The notes below the pieces were generated by a model. It saw nothing but the letters and a program-made list of their open reading frames with translations. It was not told the DNA's origin and did no database searches. A stretch of 64,000 nt of DNA from Heliocidaris tuberculata (lineage: Eukaryota > Echinodermata > Echinoidea > Camarodonta > Echinometridae): assembly GCA_025618425.1 (NCBI GenBank), contig CM046833.1:37639274-37703273 (forward strand), read 5' to 3'. The translations under genes and the position numbers were made by a program. This document shows positions 28,873 to 41,735 of the stretch, piece after piece (the first letter of the stretch is position 1; every line of letters starts with the position of its first letter).

Positions 28873-29603
28873 CACCTGCTATGCGTATTGACATCTCTAT
28901 GGATGAAATCTACTTTTTGAATACAATGGTGAATGGGTCTACTGTGCAAAAGTGCCCTCAGTTTAACTTGCCTAATACAACTCTGGTATTCAATTTGCAG
29001 ACATCCTTTATTTGGATATACTACTTCTGTGTTTCATCCATTGATATGATAATCGAAGAAAATTCCCTGAGACAGGTGATCAAATTCTTCAACCCTCAGG
29101 ACACAACTGATTTAAAGTGGTCTAGCGCCACCTCCTGTACATTACATTTTAGCGCTTGTTCTAGATTTTTTTTCTTCTCAGGCATAGGGCCGACATGTAC
29201 CACTAATAAATATGCTTCATGATTTTCATTGCTGATTCCCCCCCCCCCCCCATCCCCATCTCAACCAATTTCTCCCACTCTTTCTCACATACCTCTCTTT
29301 ACTGTCTATCTCGCATCCTCCAAACTTGCAGTCTGCAAATCAGTTCATAATAAATCAATGTAGGCCTATAATTCAATTACTGTTTGCTTCTAATCTAGAT
29401 ATAATTATTTCTTTTTGTGATGAGTCTTGAATTTTTTACATGTCAAACGAAATGCATTTTATATGCAAACACATGTCTACTAAAGAAAAAAAAAACATTC
29501 AGGGGAGAAGAGGAGACAGAGAGATAGATTACGGTGTATGGATAGCAATTCTGGAAGGGAAAGGTGTTAAAATTTTACAGAAACAAACAGAGGGAAATGC
29601 ATC
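28873..29603. other. Anonymous sequence
   Basis: AT-rich with a poly-C run at about 29238. Nothing recognised. Confidence 0.4.
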
Positions 29604-30006
29604 TTAACCCTTTCAGGACAGGAATTCTTCAAGGGTTGAATTGATCACATTTTGTTCTTCAAATTGGCAACAATAATATTTTTCTTTTAGTGCTACATGG
29701 TTCTACTAAGGTGTAATGTCTTTAAGAACATATAAATGGTTAGGAATTTCACCAAAAAGTTGAAAAAAAATGTCAATTTTGATGAAAAACAGTAATATTG
29801 AACCTCTCAATGTGTTGCCAATTTAAGGGTTTCAAAGCTTATTTTCATTTTTAAAATTCCTGGCATCAAACGCAATATGGTCATGCAATAAAAATGGACA
29901 TAATGTGTGCAGAAATTTTTGCTCTTTCTACTCATGCATCTGGTATATTTTTTTAGAGCTATTGAGCCAAACCACAAAATGTGGTCAATTGTCTCGAAAG
30001 GGTTAA
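29604..30006. mobile_element. TTAA-flanked piggyBac-like MITE
   Basis: Starts TTAACCCTTTCAGGACAGGA and ends TTGTCTCGAAAGGGTTAA. About 400 bp, no coding capacity. The TTAA target and CCCTTTC ends fit a piggyBac-type non-autonomous element. Confidence 0.85.
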
Positions 30007-30402
30007 AAAGAAAGGAAAAAAGGAAAGGGAATAGAGAGTTAAAGTAGGATTAGAGAGAAATACAGAAGGGGGGTGGCAAAGGAGGAGAAAGAACATAGAT
30101 AGAGAGAGAGAGGGGGGGGGGGGAGTACATGTAGAGAGATGTACAGCTTGACAGATATTGAGAGAGGACACATATGGACAGAAGTGATGAATAGAAAGAC
30201 AAAACACGATTGTTAGAAACTGGTTAGATTGATAACTGATTAGTATATGCATGCAGTTCAACATACCATTCTCTGTACCTTTCTTCATTAACATCAGTGA
30301 GCTGCAACATTGCATCAACTAACCCCCTCCCAATAGTATGTACATGTACATACTTTGATTTTTAATTTTTTTTTACATGTACTGATATTGCGGAAAATTA
30401 TA

Positions 30403-30580
30403 CAGTGGAAACTCAGTATAAAGAGGTCTGATGTAACAATACTCCTGATATAACAAGGTAATATTCCTGGTCCCAGCTCTTTATATTCTATTGTTTTTTT
30501 AATCTGATATAACGAGATTCCTGCTATAACAAGGTAAGTTTGATGGTCCCAACGACCTCGTTATACTGAGTTTCCACTGT
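30403..30580. mobile_element. Intact TA-flanked CAGTGGAAACTCAGTATAA MITE
   Basis: A 178-bp element with inverted ends CAGTGGAAACTCAGTATAA and TTATACTGAGTTTCCACTG between TA dinucleotides. It is the uninterrupted relative of 19202-21583 and serves as its empty-site control. Confidence 0.85.
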
Positions 30581-30632
30581 ATCTGAACTATTTTGATGTC
30601 CTGTATATAGAGAAAATATTTATGCTTGTCAA

Positions 30633-31061
30633 TTAACCCTTTCAGGACAGGAATTATTTAAGGGCTAAATTGATCACATTTTGATCTTCAAATTGGCAAC
30701 AAAATTTTTTTTTTTCAATGTTACTTGTTCTAACCAAATGTAATGTCTTTGAAAAGAACAAACATGGTTAAGAACTTTGTCGAAAAGTTTACGAAATTGC
30801 CAATTTTGACAAAAGTTATAATTTTGAACACTTCATGTATTGCCAATTTAAGGATTTACAAGCTTATTCTCCTTTTTAAAACTCCTGGCATCAAACACAA
30901 TATCGTCATGCAAAAAAAAAAAAAAAAAAAAAAAAATGGACACAATGTGGGCAGAAATTTTTGCTCTTTCTACTCATACATCTGGTATATTTTTCAGCGC
31001 TCTGAATCAAAAGTTATTGAGCCAAACCACAAAATGTGGTCAATTGTCTCGAAAGGGTTAA
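30633..31061. mobile_element. TTAA-flanked piggyBac-like MITE
   Basis: Same family and orientation as 29604-30006, TTAA at both ends, with an internal A-run of about 27 nt at 30909-30935. Confidence 0.85.
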
Positions 31062-31463
31062 CATGTCTCTGAAATAACGATACACAAAATACAATTTTAA
31101 CAAGAATTAAATGTTTATGTCAGAATCGTGATTGTTTATTCAGCTTCAAAGACAAATCTGTCACAACATAGGTGTACATGTATGTTCCACATAAAGAGTA
31201 CAAAAGTTAAACATTTAAAACAATAACATTGTTGTTTTACGCTTTGGCACGCACAGGTCTGAGTGTTCTGTGCTCTCCAATGGTTGTTCTCCATAAAATT
31301 TAACTCACATTTCATTTTTTAAAAATTACTACACTATCACAATCACGGGTATATTTCATATAACCGGTATCCAAAGAATACTTGAAATCTCTATCTAAGT
31401 GTGGGCTTTTTTTGCTTGTCAGAAAATTTTCAGAATATTGTGACGCCTCCCTCACAAAATCCT

Positions 31464-31594
31464 GAGCCCTGTTTCATAAAACTTGTCATCAATGACAAGT
31501 TGCAATAGCTGTTATAAGCTACTGAAATCCTTCATCTGATTGGCTGAGAGCAAATTTGTCAAGACAAGACAAGACACTTGATGAAATGGCCCCT
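31464..31594. mobile_element. MITE related to 7848-7989, inverted
   Basis: Ends GAGCCCTGTTTCATAAAACT and TTGATGAAATGGCCCC. The core has GTTATAAGCTACTGAAATCC and TCTGATTGGCTGAGAG, the complement of the 7848 core. Confidence 0.8.
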
Positions 31595-33097
31595 GGATCC
31601 GCCACTGATCACATCTACACCATGTTACACATGCGCTATGTACATCATATTACACATATTCAATTCAATTCAATTCTGGTTTTATCTAGACAATGCTTTG
31701 CAGCCAAAGACTGAATTGCGCATGTTCGCAACAATTCCTCAATATTATTTCACATTACATCGTACCATACACAATAGCATTCAAAACAACATTAATCATT
31801 ATATTTACATAAGAATACTGAGAAATATGTAACAAACTCATTATCTTTCTTGATTATGTATATACAGAATATAAAAAATTGGAAAAGAATATATATATTG
31901 CTAAAATATATTGAGAATGGAATTTCAAAAGTTAAAAAGTCATTATCATTGCCAATCGCCTTTAGGAAAATTGCACTACCATGGCCTATGACATATAATT
32001 AAAATATTACTAGTACTACAAGTCATGGCAAATACATTTAAAAAATAAAAATGAAATCTCAAAAGTTATAGTACACAAAAATTGGCATTAATCTTAAAAA
32101 GTGAGTCACTTATGTAAATTGCAGACTGAGGTAAACTGACATTCTGATATTTCATTAATAAGGTTGAAAGTTGAAGGTTTTATATACTAAAACAGATGAA
32201 TACCCTTTGTGATAGGTACCTCTTAATGATCAAATGACATTGTTAGATTTGAACTTTAATTTGGCCGTTACGTAAAATTTAAATTAAGTACACCATGTTA
32301 CACAGGCACACCATGTTGCACTGTGGTTATTACCTGAACATATACTTGTAGCCCAACATGCAGATATGACAAGGGCAGCAATGGGCTGGACATGAGACCT
32401 GTACCCCGTCTTATAAAGAGTTGCAATCGACTCAAATTGATCCCAAGTCCTCCAATCAATCAAAAATTTACCGCCTCTTATCTCTTATGTATAGAGCTGT
32501 GATTGATATCAATCTCAAATTCAAAAAGATGATTATTTCATCATGAAAGTTTATAGGAAAATCAAGGTTGTAACATGTATCTACAAAATGTATGCACTTT
32601 TTGAATGAAGAAATATTTCACATATCAATAACGACATGCTTAATTCTGTCATTTCATAACAAAATAATGTTACAAAATGACATCACTCTTAACTTTGCAC
32701 AAATCGATTCAACCCTCAACCTATTTATTAGTTTAGCCTAAAATATCTGACAATTATGCAATAAAGTAGAAATGATGAGCTCACTTTCTCAGTTTGAAAG
32801 TTATATTTCAATTTGATAATTGAGATATTTTTGGTTTTGTGTACAAAACAAATGGAAAAACTAATGAGATGTATTTTTCCTCTACAGCTCATCCCTTTTG
32901 CAGCCCTAAATTTTGAACTTGTGTGAGTATGTGATAAGTAATAATAACAATTAGGTAACACGTTATTTTCATTTTTTCGACTCAATGAAAAATCACAGAA
33001 TTTTCTGTAAGTCTGTAAAAGGGATGAAGTACCATTAACTGTCACATATTTCAGATCTAAATATTTGTTTACATATAGACGATATCACAAAGTAAAA
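31595..33097. other. Anonymous AT-rich sequence with a LINE-tail-like (TTCAA)n at 31658
   Basis: The word CAATTCAATTCAATTC near 31658-31676 resembles the simple 3' tail of the LINE remnants nearby. Otherwise nothing is recognised. Confidence 0.4.
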
Positions 33098-33429
33098 CAA
33101 GGGCGTAGGCTGGTTTGGGCATGGGGAGGTGCACATCTTGGGGAGGTGGAACTAAAGTTTAGAAAATTAGAATAGATATCACATCACAAGCAAGCTTTTC
33201 CTGGACAATACAGTGTAGGTTATGTAGGTGTTTTAAGTATTGTTCAGAAAATTATAAAACTTGTGATTTGGTACCTAGCCTATAAGCTGCTTTGTTAATC
33301 AAATGATTGCTTACCTGATGTCAGTAATCATTTAATCAGCAAAATATCATTCAACAAGTCAAAACTATTTCCAGTAAAAACATTTACTCTTGAAGATGGC
33401 TGGTTTTATTTTAATTTAAATGTCGATTT

Positions 33430-35075
33430 AATCTCAGCTTATGCTGAATTCTGTCAGGCCACATTGCCTCCTTGATTACAACATATCTAAATCCAAGATT
33501 ATGATGCCTAGGAAGGTTCATAATGTTAGTTTTAAATATACTAATAATGGTCAAGGGTTACAAAGTACATCAACTGAGAAATACTTGGGTCTTGTGATAA
33601 ATAACAATTAAAATTGGAATGATCATTGTACCGAATTACATGTAAAGTGCAATAGACCTTTTTGGTACATAATACGGAGGGACTGCGTTGACTGACCAAA
33701 ACCAGTTTTAAAAACCCTTTACAGAATCTACGCTCATGTTTGGATTATTGTTGCACAGCATGTGATCCATACAGAAACAAAGCGGTAGCCAACTGATTGT
33801 AAAGATTAAAAAAAAACGTTATACGTAAGAATGTTGAACAAAGACTGGAGTAGTACATGTAGTTACAACACTTTGTTACAAGAATTTAGTATGAATACAT
33901 TAGAGAGTAGACGAAAGTACCTCCAACTTATTTTTTAGTGTTATAAGCTTGTTAATGACATCACAGATATAGGACGTAATAACATGTGCAAACCTGCGAA
34001 CAGAATTGGAAGAACAGATCATCATAACTTAAAGATGCATGTACCCAGAACAGCAAGAACAGATTATTATTATATGAACTCATTCTATCCGAGAACTACA
34101 AACGACTGGAACAAACTCCCTAAAAGTATAGTCAACATGAAAACTCTTGGCTTGTTTCAAAAAAGTGTTAAAAACCACCTCAACCTGCAGAGTTAAAGGC
34201 CAAGTCCACACTAATATCAAGTTGATTTGAAAAAGTAGAGTAAAATTAAACAAGCATAATGCTGAAAATTTCATCAAAATCGGATGTAAAATAAGAAAGG
34301 TTTGACATTTTAAAGTTTCGCCTATTTTCACAAAACAGTTATATGCATAACACGGTGGATATGCAAATGAGATAGCTGATGGTGTCACACACTCACTATT
34401 TCTTTTGTATTTTATTATATGAATTATAGAATATTTCAATTTTTGCAGATTTGACAATAAGGAAGCTCTTCCTTGAATCACAATATGTTACAACAATGAC
34501 AATTCCACAAGTTCAGTGAGGAATCAATTTTTGTTTCACATCATAATGAGGAAAAAAATGAAATATTTCACATTTCATATGATAAAATACAAAAGAAATA
34601 GTGAGTGGATGACGTCATCGGTTCCCTCATTTGCATACCGACCAGGATGTGCATATAACTGTTTTGTGAAATTAAGCGAAACTTTAAAATTTCGTAACTT
34701 TCTTATTTTACATCCGATTTTGATGAAATTTTCAGCATTATGCTTGTTTAATTTGACTCTATTTATTGAAATCAACTTGATATTGGTGTGGACTTGGCCT
34801 TTAATTTTACAAAAACCTATCATTGCATATATATCACCATGCAACTCTGTGCTTGAAATGTTACAATGTACGTTTTTCTGGCAATCATAGCTGGTGTGTA
34901 TTAGTATTTTATAACTTGATCCTATATTGATTCTGCAAAATGTGCTTATGATGTTGTTAATGTTATTGTATTTCTGTCCGGAAAGCAGACCTGTATGTGT
35001 TTACTTGAACATATTTTGTCTTCACTAGACATTTTTTATACTGTCTAAATAAATTCAAATCGAATCAAATCAAAT
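33430..35075 (+). pseudogene. Non-LTR retrotransposon remnant (C-terminal RT region and 3' tail)
   Basis: Reading through several stops and shifts, the plus strand shows post-catalytic RT features: TEKYLGLVINNN...NWNDHC, then NSFYPRTTNDWNKLPKSIV near 34080-34140. The region encoding the catalytic motifs is missing. The 3' tail at 35047-35080 (AATAAATTCAAATCGAATCA...) is a simple repeat like those of CR1/L2-type LINEs. It is split by the foldback at 34193-34804. Confidence 0.7.
34193..34804. mobile_element. TTAA-flanked foldback element
   Basis: Starts TTAAAGGCCAAGTCCACACT and ends with the inverse, TGGACTTGGCCTTTAA. The arms (~250 nt) are largely complementary (for example CATCAAAATCGGATGTAAAA and its complement). 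Inserted in the LINE remnant. It shares TTAA targeting and the aaGTCCAnACT end theme with 36750-37294 and 42592-43173. Confidence 0.85.
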
Positions 35076-35581
35076 CTATTACATTCGACGTTTTTTGAGA
35101 AATAGGCGTTCTTCGACATTTGTTGGTACATTTTCCTACGCCATTTATGCCTTTTAAGGGTATATTTTACAATATCCTTTTAGAGGTAGAATTTGACACC
35201 AAGAATTACTTCCTTTTGGGTCCAGTTTTGAGGTGCTTAGACGAGCATGGGTACCACTTCAGTCCGCGAGTGACCCCCCCCCCCCCCCCCCAGGTTCCGG
35301 GGCGTTTAAGTAATCTCTGTTTCGGGCGTCAGTTTCGGGTGTTATAGGTGCGAAAGGGTTTTAATTAACTATAAGTCTCGCGGTACTGTCGTCATGAGAC
35401 AAGAATGGATTTGGCCGACCTCTATGGATGGCCTGACTTTTAGTATAAGGTTTGGGGCAGAAATCAAGACTACTAATTGTTTTACAGAATGTTTCGGGTC
35501 ATATGCCCCCTTGTTTTTGAAGCTATTGAAAGGAGGAAATTTTTTTTTTTTTTTTTCAGGGGCGGAACTCCTATGCCTCCG

Positions 35582-35582
<1 letters not shown>

Positions 35583-35615
<33 letters not shown>

Positions 35616-35645
35616 GCACGTGCCCAGTGCACCCCCCCCCCCCCA
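35583..35645. repeat. G-run / GTGCAC / C-run hairpin
   Basis: About 31 consecutive G, then TGCACGTGCCCAGTGCA, then about 14 C. The G and C runs plus GTGCAC arms can pair around a 7-nt loop, and the G-run could also form quadruplexes. Homopolymer length may be mis-sequenced. Confidence 0.8.
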
Positions 35646-36056
35646 GCCTACGCCCTTGTAAAACATATCATATGATGAAATTAATCAATACTGAAAAATA
35701 ACAGATCACATAAGAAATTCATAAAATAATGAAATACATGTACATGTATACAAAAGGAAATGGAATTGAATGTCTTAATGTATCTGAATGTCCTGCCTTG
35801 TCAGAGGCATTCTACACAGAAATCTACTCTTCAGAGTTTTTCAAAAATCTTATCTTAAATCGAAATACATGTATGTACTATAAGATTTGCATAAATTTAT
35901 AACAAACTAATAATAGAGCTGAGCTATTCTTAACACAGATATTTAGGGTCATTTAAGACTATCAAATCATTTGCTCAATCTTTGTTAAAAACTATTTTCT
36001 ACTTATTCATAAAATTCCATTCATACCGGTATTTCCCATCGACTTTCAGTAACATT

Positions 36057-36215
36057 TTGGGCCGCGTAACACAAAGATTTGTGATCAATTGCAAATATGA
36101 AACAACAATATTCTTATTGGTCAACTCAGAATTTTGAACAACATGTGCAATGATGATCCTGATTGGCTATTGCCGATTTGCAATCGATTGCAAACCTTTG
36201 TGTTGCAGGGCCCTG
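36057..36215. mobile_element. MITE with GGGCC...CACAAAG ends
   Basis: Ends GGGCCGCGTAACACAAAGAT and CCTTTGTGTTGCAGGGCCC are inverted. The core has CCTGATTGGCTA. Related in plan to 42331-42480. Confidence 0.7.
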
Positions 36216-36749
36216 GTGACAGTTGGAATGAAGATCGAGTGTAGACTTGTCCATGCATAATGGCTGAGTAGTACATGTAGCCTGGTTTCAATCTGATGTC
36301 AGAGGCCACTGACAGTAGGGATAGCAATTCGGTCACAATTAAAGAAAGAGAATAATTCATCTTGTCAATAAAAAAAATAGACATGATGAGACAATAAAAG
36401 CTTTAACAAAAAAAATTAGAGTGCATTCAGTTGGAAATTAATGCCAAAAACAATTGAATATGGTTGTGATTGGCAGTATGCACTGCAATGTATAATTTGT
36501 AGCAAAAAATAAGGTCTAGTAATCTACATTATTTTGCCCTGTGTACCTTATTAAATCTCTTACATGAGACAATTTGGATTATCTGCATATTTACAAGTTC
36601 ACTTTCTCATATGTTACAAAAACACTTTTTAAACCAAATCACATGAAGTGTGAATCTGCCAACTTTACCAGGAATAAAATGTTTTGATTATTCTAATTCT
36701 TCTTCTTTATATCATTCATATGAATCCATGGCCTTTGACCTTTTAGCTC

Positions 36750-37294
36750 TTAAAGGGAAAGTCTAACCTGATTACAACTTAGTTTTAAAAGAAGCAGAAA
36801 AGCTTGTAAAGAAACAGATCAGTGAATGTTTCAGCAAAATACGATGAGAAATATGAAAGTTTATGAATTTTTAAAGTTGTAAGCAATCAAACACAAATTG
36901 GCAACTCCGAGACCTACATGTATCTTGCGAGCTCCTCTCCCATTTGCCCTGTACCAAAAAATAATTAATTTCCATTTTCTGTAAAGAAAGTATTCAAACA
37001 TACATGCACCTTAGACATAATCATTGCTCATAGATGTATGTTTTTACATGAAACGAATCTATTCCTTCATCAGAAACTAAGAAAATTGAAATTTATTGTA
37101 CTAAGCAAATGGGAGAGGAGCTCACAAGATAGGTCACAGAGTTGCCAATTTGTGTTGATTGATTAAAATTTCAAAAATTTATAACTTTCTTATTTCTTAT
37201 CGGATTTTGCTCAAACTTTTACTAATCTGTTTCTCTAATTTTTCTGCTTTTATTCAAATCAACTCAACACTAGGGTGGACTTTTCTTTACTTAA
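36750..37294. mobile_element. TTAA-flanked foldback element
   Basis: Starts TTAAAGGGAAAGTCTAACC and ends GGGTGGACTTTTCTTTACTTAA-like. Arms share CTCCTCTCCCATTTG and ATTGGCAACTC themes in inverted order. Confidence 0.75.
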
Positions 37295-37345
37295 CAAAAT
37301 ATTTTGTCAGTTGATCCTTCCATATGCAATGGGGTGAAAAAGGTA

Positions 37346-37756
37346 TTAACCCTTTCGAGACAATTGACCACATTTTGTGGTTTGGTTCAATAACTTTTGA
37401 TTCAGAGCTCTAAAAAATATACCAGATACACAGGTAGAAAGAGCAAAAATTTCTGCACACACTGTGTCCATTTTCATGATAATATTGTGTTTAATGCCAG
37501 GAATTTTTAAAAGGAGAGTAAACTTCAAAATCCTTAAATTGGCAACATATTGAGGGGTTCAAAATCATTGTTTTTCGTCAAAATTGGCAATTTTGTCAAC
37601 TTTTCGACAAAATTCCTAACCATGTATATTGTCCTCAAAGACATTACATCTTATTAGAACATGTAGCACTAAAAAGTGAAATATTATTGTTGCCAATTTG
37701 AAGAACAAAATGTGATCAATTTAGCCCTTGAATAATTCCTGTCCTGAAAGGGTTAA
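37346..37756. mobile_element. TTAA-flanked piggyBac-like MITE
   Basis: Starts TTAACCCTTTCGAGACAATT and ends GTCCTGAAAGGGTTAA, opposite in orientation to the copies at 29604 and 30633. Confidence 0.88.
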
Positions 37757-39034
37757 GGTAAGGCACTTTCATATATGCACCTGCATTTTGATCTGTCAAA
37801 TCAATAGGGGGCCTACCTTTTTATAGGGGAAAAAACATTATCCACTACAATTTTCCAATCAGAAAATGTATTTTCAACGCTTATTCCCTAATTCGTCCCT
37901 CAAACGTGAACAAAATATTTCCTAAAACGCAACCCTAATCCCTTGAAGACCTGAAATGCAAATACATAATATATACAATAACTTTATATATAGGGCTGAA
38001 CCTAGCTTCGATGGCAACGACGGACGTTACTTGGAGTAACTTCATACTTCTTACTTTATACTTCATACATCTTACTTCATACTTCATACATCTTATCAAT
38101 GTATTTTTGCTTTAAAAGTAAATTTCATTGTGATATGATTATCAAGTTATTATTATGCAATCTGCTAATTCTTCATCCGGATGATTTAACAACGTCCGCT
38201 GCTGAAGAATCGAACAAGGTCAATGACGATTCACTTCTTCTCACCCTTGCACCACACCTGTGGTCATTCAACCTGCAAATACATTCCTATATGCAAATAG
38301 GGATTAGCCTCACTCTTCTAAGGAAATACATTACACATGATTTCTCCTTTAATCCTAAATTAACTTATTTCGTGGAATTTTATTAAACAATATCTTCTGG
38401 CTATTTAGATTCTTGGAAGATTAAAAAAATGACTATGACGTGTGTCTGGCAGAAGGGTGCAAACACAAATTTCTGGAGTTTTTACACTACTACAGATTTG
38501 GTTGCTGAGGTAATAATTTCACTGTCAACAATTTGGACAAATATAAACTGTAATGTGTTGTGCAGATTTAGTTAAAAATGGTCAGAACCTGACATCTTTG
38601 ACCTTTAGAACCCCAAATTTAATCAATTAATCTTCAATTAATATGTACAATGGGAGGACCCTAAGCTACAAAAAGCTAAAAAAAAGTTGACCAATCCAGT
38701 GTTTAAGGTGAATTTATTCATTTAACCTGATTCTACATATTCTGAAGTTGAATTGCTGAAAAATCTGATGGACAGTGTCAATAACACATATCCATGCAAA
38801 AATTGTTCAACTAAATTAAAGGGTCCTTAAGCTTCAGACATGCAATAAATGAATGGCAAATTTTGATTTTATGGTTGACTGATGTGAATTTCGCCCAGAT
38901 TTCTAACTAATGATAATATGACAAGAAATATACGAAAATTTGTAGAATTTTTTGGCTAACCTCATTGCTATTCTCGTTGCTCAGTCACATAAAAAAATTT
39001 TCTCGTGATATGCATCGCATTGTGTGTATGTGCA
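37757..39034. other. Anonymous sequence, possible terminal exon of the LRR gene
   Basis: Contains a CATACTTCATACATCTTACT microsatellite (38040-38095). On the minus strand, a possible acceptor (TATTTGCAG) near 38274 precedes a less AT-rich 100-nt stretch with one open frame to a stop. It could equally be noise. Confidence 0.25.
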
Positions 39035-41735
39035 TTTCTGAAGGTTCGTTTACTCTGAAGGTTCATTACTCCAAAGGTTCATAGTTCTAAAGGTTTATAA
39101 TTCTCCAAATGAAATGGGGTTCATAATTCTGAAAAAGAAATAGAGTTCATATAATATCGAAGGTTCATAATTCCGAAAATGCAATAGAATCCTACATCAT
39201 TTTTCGGAAAAAAGAACCTTTGGCATAACGAACTCTATTCCATTTTTGGAATTACAAACCCTATTTCATTTTCAGAATTATGAATCTTCGGATAAAATAA
39301 ACTTCAGACTTATGAACCTAATTCAAATTCAAATTCATGTTTATTTCATTTCCAACAGAAACTTGGCTTTACAGATATTAAACCAGAAAATATGAAAAAC
39401 ATATGTACAAATTCATTTTTTCTTAATAAGTATACAAGTACACTGAACATATAAATAAATTATTATAATGAATTATTAAAAGAAATTCATAATTTCTGAG
39501 GAAATGTGGGGGATCCACTAAAAAGCCGTGCTTGTAATTTGTGCATCCCCCAGGGAAAATAGTATTGTTTCAAATTGTGCCTACGAAGACTTGGAAAACA
39601 CAAAACAGTATTACAGAGCAACAAACAAACACGAAACGACAAGGAAAAGGAAAAGAGATAAAAGAAAAGGAAAAAGGAAAAAGGAAAAAGGAAAAAAAAG
39701 GGGGGGGGGGGGGGAGCAGGACAAATCTTGACCGAAAAAGGAGGTAGTTATATTGGTGATTCTGGCAAGTTAACATCATAAGACCAAATATATATTCAAT
39801 TAAATGAGAAGATGATGAAAACCTAAATGAAAAAAAATTTAAAAAATAAGAGAGATATCGGCTGTTATCAGGTAATTATTGTATATTACTATAAGATTTG
39901 AGCAAAAATAATTTTAGTTTTTTCTTAAAAGAATTTAGGGATGGACTACTTTTAATATCTTCACTTTAAAAATTCCAAAATCTAGGACCATCATATATAA
40001 ATGTCTTCTTCGCTAATAAAGTTCTAAAGAGTGGTAGGTGAAACTCGTTAGACCGTCTAGTTGGGTAATCATGAAATGACCGATTTGGGGGGAACATGGC
40101 ATCAAATATATGTGGAAGTGTCTTCCTACTGTAGTTATACATAAATTTTCCCAAATGAAATAGATACAGGTCATTTATTTTTAATAGTCTGCTATCAACA
40201 AATAACGGGTCTGTGTGTGAGAGTATAGCAGAATTGCAGATGATACGGAGGGACTTCTTTTGTAATAAAAGTAGTCTATCTAATAGAGTTTGCTGGGTAT
40301 TGCCCCAAGCAAGTATCCCATAATTCAGATAAGGTAAAATTAAAGATGAATAAAGCATTAATAGGGATGATGTCGGAAAATGAAATTTAAGTTTGTTTAT
40401 TATGCCAATATTCCGTGAAATAATCTTACATGTATTATCTATAAGGTACTTTCACGAAAGTTTATTGTCAACAGTTATGCCTAAAAATTTAATGAAACGA
40501 CTTCTAAAGGGGTATCGTCACACACAATATCCATGGGCAATGTGTCTATAGAATTACTAAATAACATATATTTGGTTTTTTGGAGGTTGAGGGATAGTTT
40601 ATTGGCTCTTATCCATTGGGTGACTTTTTCAAGCTCAGAGTTTACAACATTGACTAAAGTATTTGGATTCTTATGGGAATAAAATAGATTAGAATCGTCT
40701 GCAAACAGTATAAACGAAAGGACATCGGATGATTTACAAAAGTCATTTATATAAATAATAAACAGTAAGGGGCCCAACAAACTGCCCTGGGGGACTCCAC
40801 AATTTATGTTTTGCATATTGGATGTATGATCATTCAAAAATATGTATTGTCGTCTATTGGATAAGTAGCTCCTGAACCACTCCAAGGCCTTCCCACGTAC
40901 CCCATAATGAGAAAGTTTAAATAATAAAATGTTGTGATTGGTGGTGTCGAAGGCTTGGAGAAGTCCAGGAAGATACCAACCAGATGAGAACATTTGTCTA
41001 AAGCATGCGCTACTTTGTCAACAAAATTCAAAAGGGCATGTTCTGTATTATGTTTTTCTCTAAATCCAAATTGAAAGTTGGAAAAAATTTGATGAGTTTT
41101 TAAAAAGTTAACAGTTCTACAATAAACAGCTTTTTCTAGAATTTTCGACAAGGAGGATAATAAAGAAATAGGCCGGTAATTACTAACATTCAACTTATCA
41201 CCTTTTTTGTACAGGGGTATGACCTTTGCAATTTTCATGTTATCTGGGACTTGTCCATTAAGTAACGATATATTAAGAACATGTACTAAGGGATTAACAA
41301 TTGAAGATATTACACCTTTTAAAATGAAATTATTAATGTCATCGTAGCCAGGACTCTTTTTGTTGTTCAAACTAGATACAATATCATTGATATCTTCTTT
41401 GACTATAGGAGTGAAGAAAATAGAATTGGGATTAGGTGTGCCCAGGTATTCAGAAAAATGTTTGTCTAAAGGAGGAATACCTTCAGCTGAGTTTACTCCT
41501 ATAGAAGAAAAATAGCTGTTGAAATCATCATTATACCTAATTTTAGTTATATCTGATTTGTTATTGGATAAGTTCATTGCTTGTTTTAAAATCTTCCAAG
41601 TATTTTGAATATCGTTCTTATATAAAGTTAACTATGGAGTAATGAAAGAAATTTTTGGAATTATGAACCCCCTGGAATCGGAAATTTTTGTTTTGGAATT
41701 ACAAACCTTCAGAAAAACAAACCTTCGGAAAACAG
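39035..41735. mobile_element. AAGGTTCATAATTC palindromic element, split by a LINE
   Basis: The left part (39035-39317) and right part (41640-41735) are built of repeated and inverted words such as GAAGGTTCATAATTCCGAA and GGAATTATGAACC. Between them lies the LINE at 39318-41640. A related stretch is at 63695-63870. Confidence 0.6.
39318..41640 (-). pseudogene. Defective non-LTR retrotransposon (CR1/Jockey-like reverse transcriptase)
   Basis: On the minus strand, 41577 down to 40834 encodes the start of an RT domain (KSPGYDDINNFIL, VIPLYKKGDKLNVSNYRPIS, LEKAVYCRTVNFL, FGFREKHNTEHAL). After a single-base loss near 40955 the frame continues with AFDTTNHNILLFKLSHYG, GVPQGSLLGPLLFIIYINDF and the catalytic LFADDSNLFY. 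A further shift near 40485 and an in-frame TGA near 40455 follow, then a tail domain with YGILAWGNT and the last ~60 residues to about 39966. The endonuclease is absent (5' truncation near 41640). The 3' end has AATAAA-like sequence and a (TTGAAT)n tail at 39318-39345. It cannot encode a full protein. Confidence 0.88.

Larger units (their letters stand above)
33098..35658. mobile_element. Composite element with 16-bp inverted ends and TAAAA duplication
   Basis: The ends CAAGGGCGTAGGCTGG and CCAGCCTACGCCCTTG are perfect complements, flanked on both sides by TAAAA. Inside lie a LINE remnant (33430-35075), a TTAA foldback element nested within it, and a very long G-run/C-run hairpin near the right end. 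The ends resemble those of the hAT-like element at 46195-47103. Confidence 0.75.

Noticed and set aside
34080..34890. Two open frames of 124-133 codons that resemble each other
   Set aside because: They are the same sequence read from the two arms of the foldback at 34193-34804, not paralogous genes.
35369..35701. Open frames across the G-run and C-run
   Set aside because: Poly-Gly/poly-Pro frames created by homopolymers inside a transposon end.
39966..41577. Active reverse transcriptase gene
   Set aside because: At least two frameshifts, a stop codon, and no endonuclease. It is a truncated copy.
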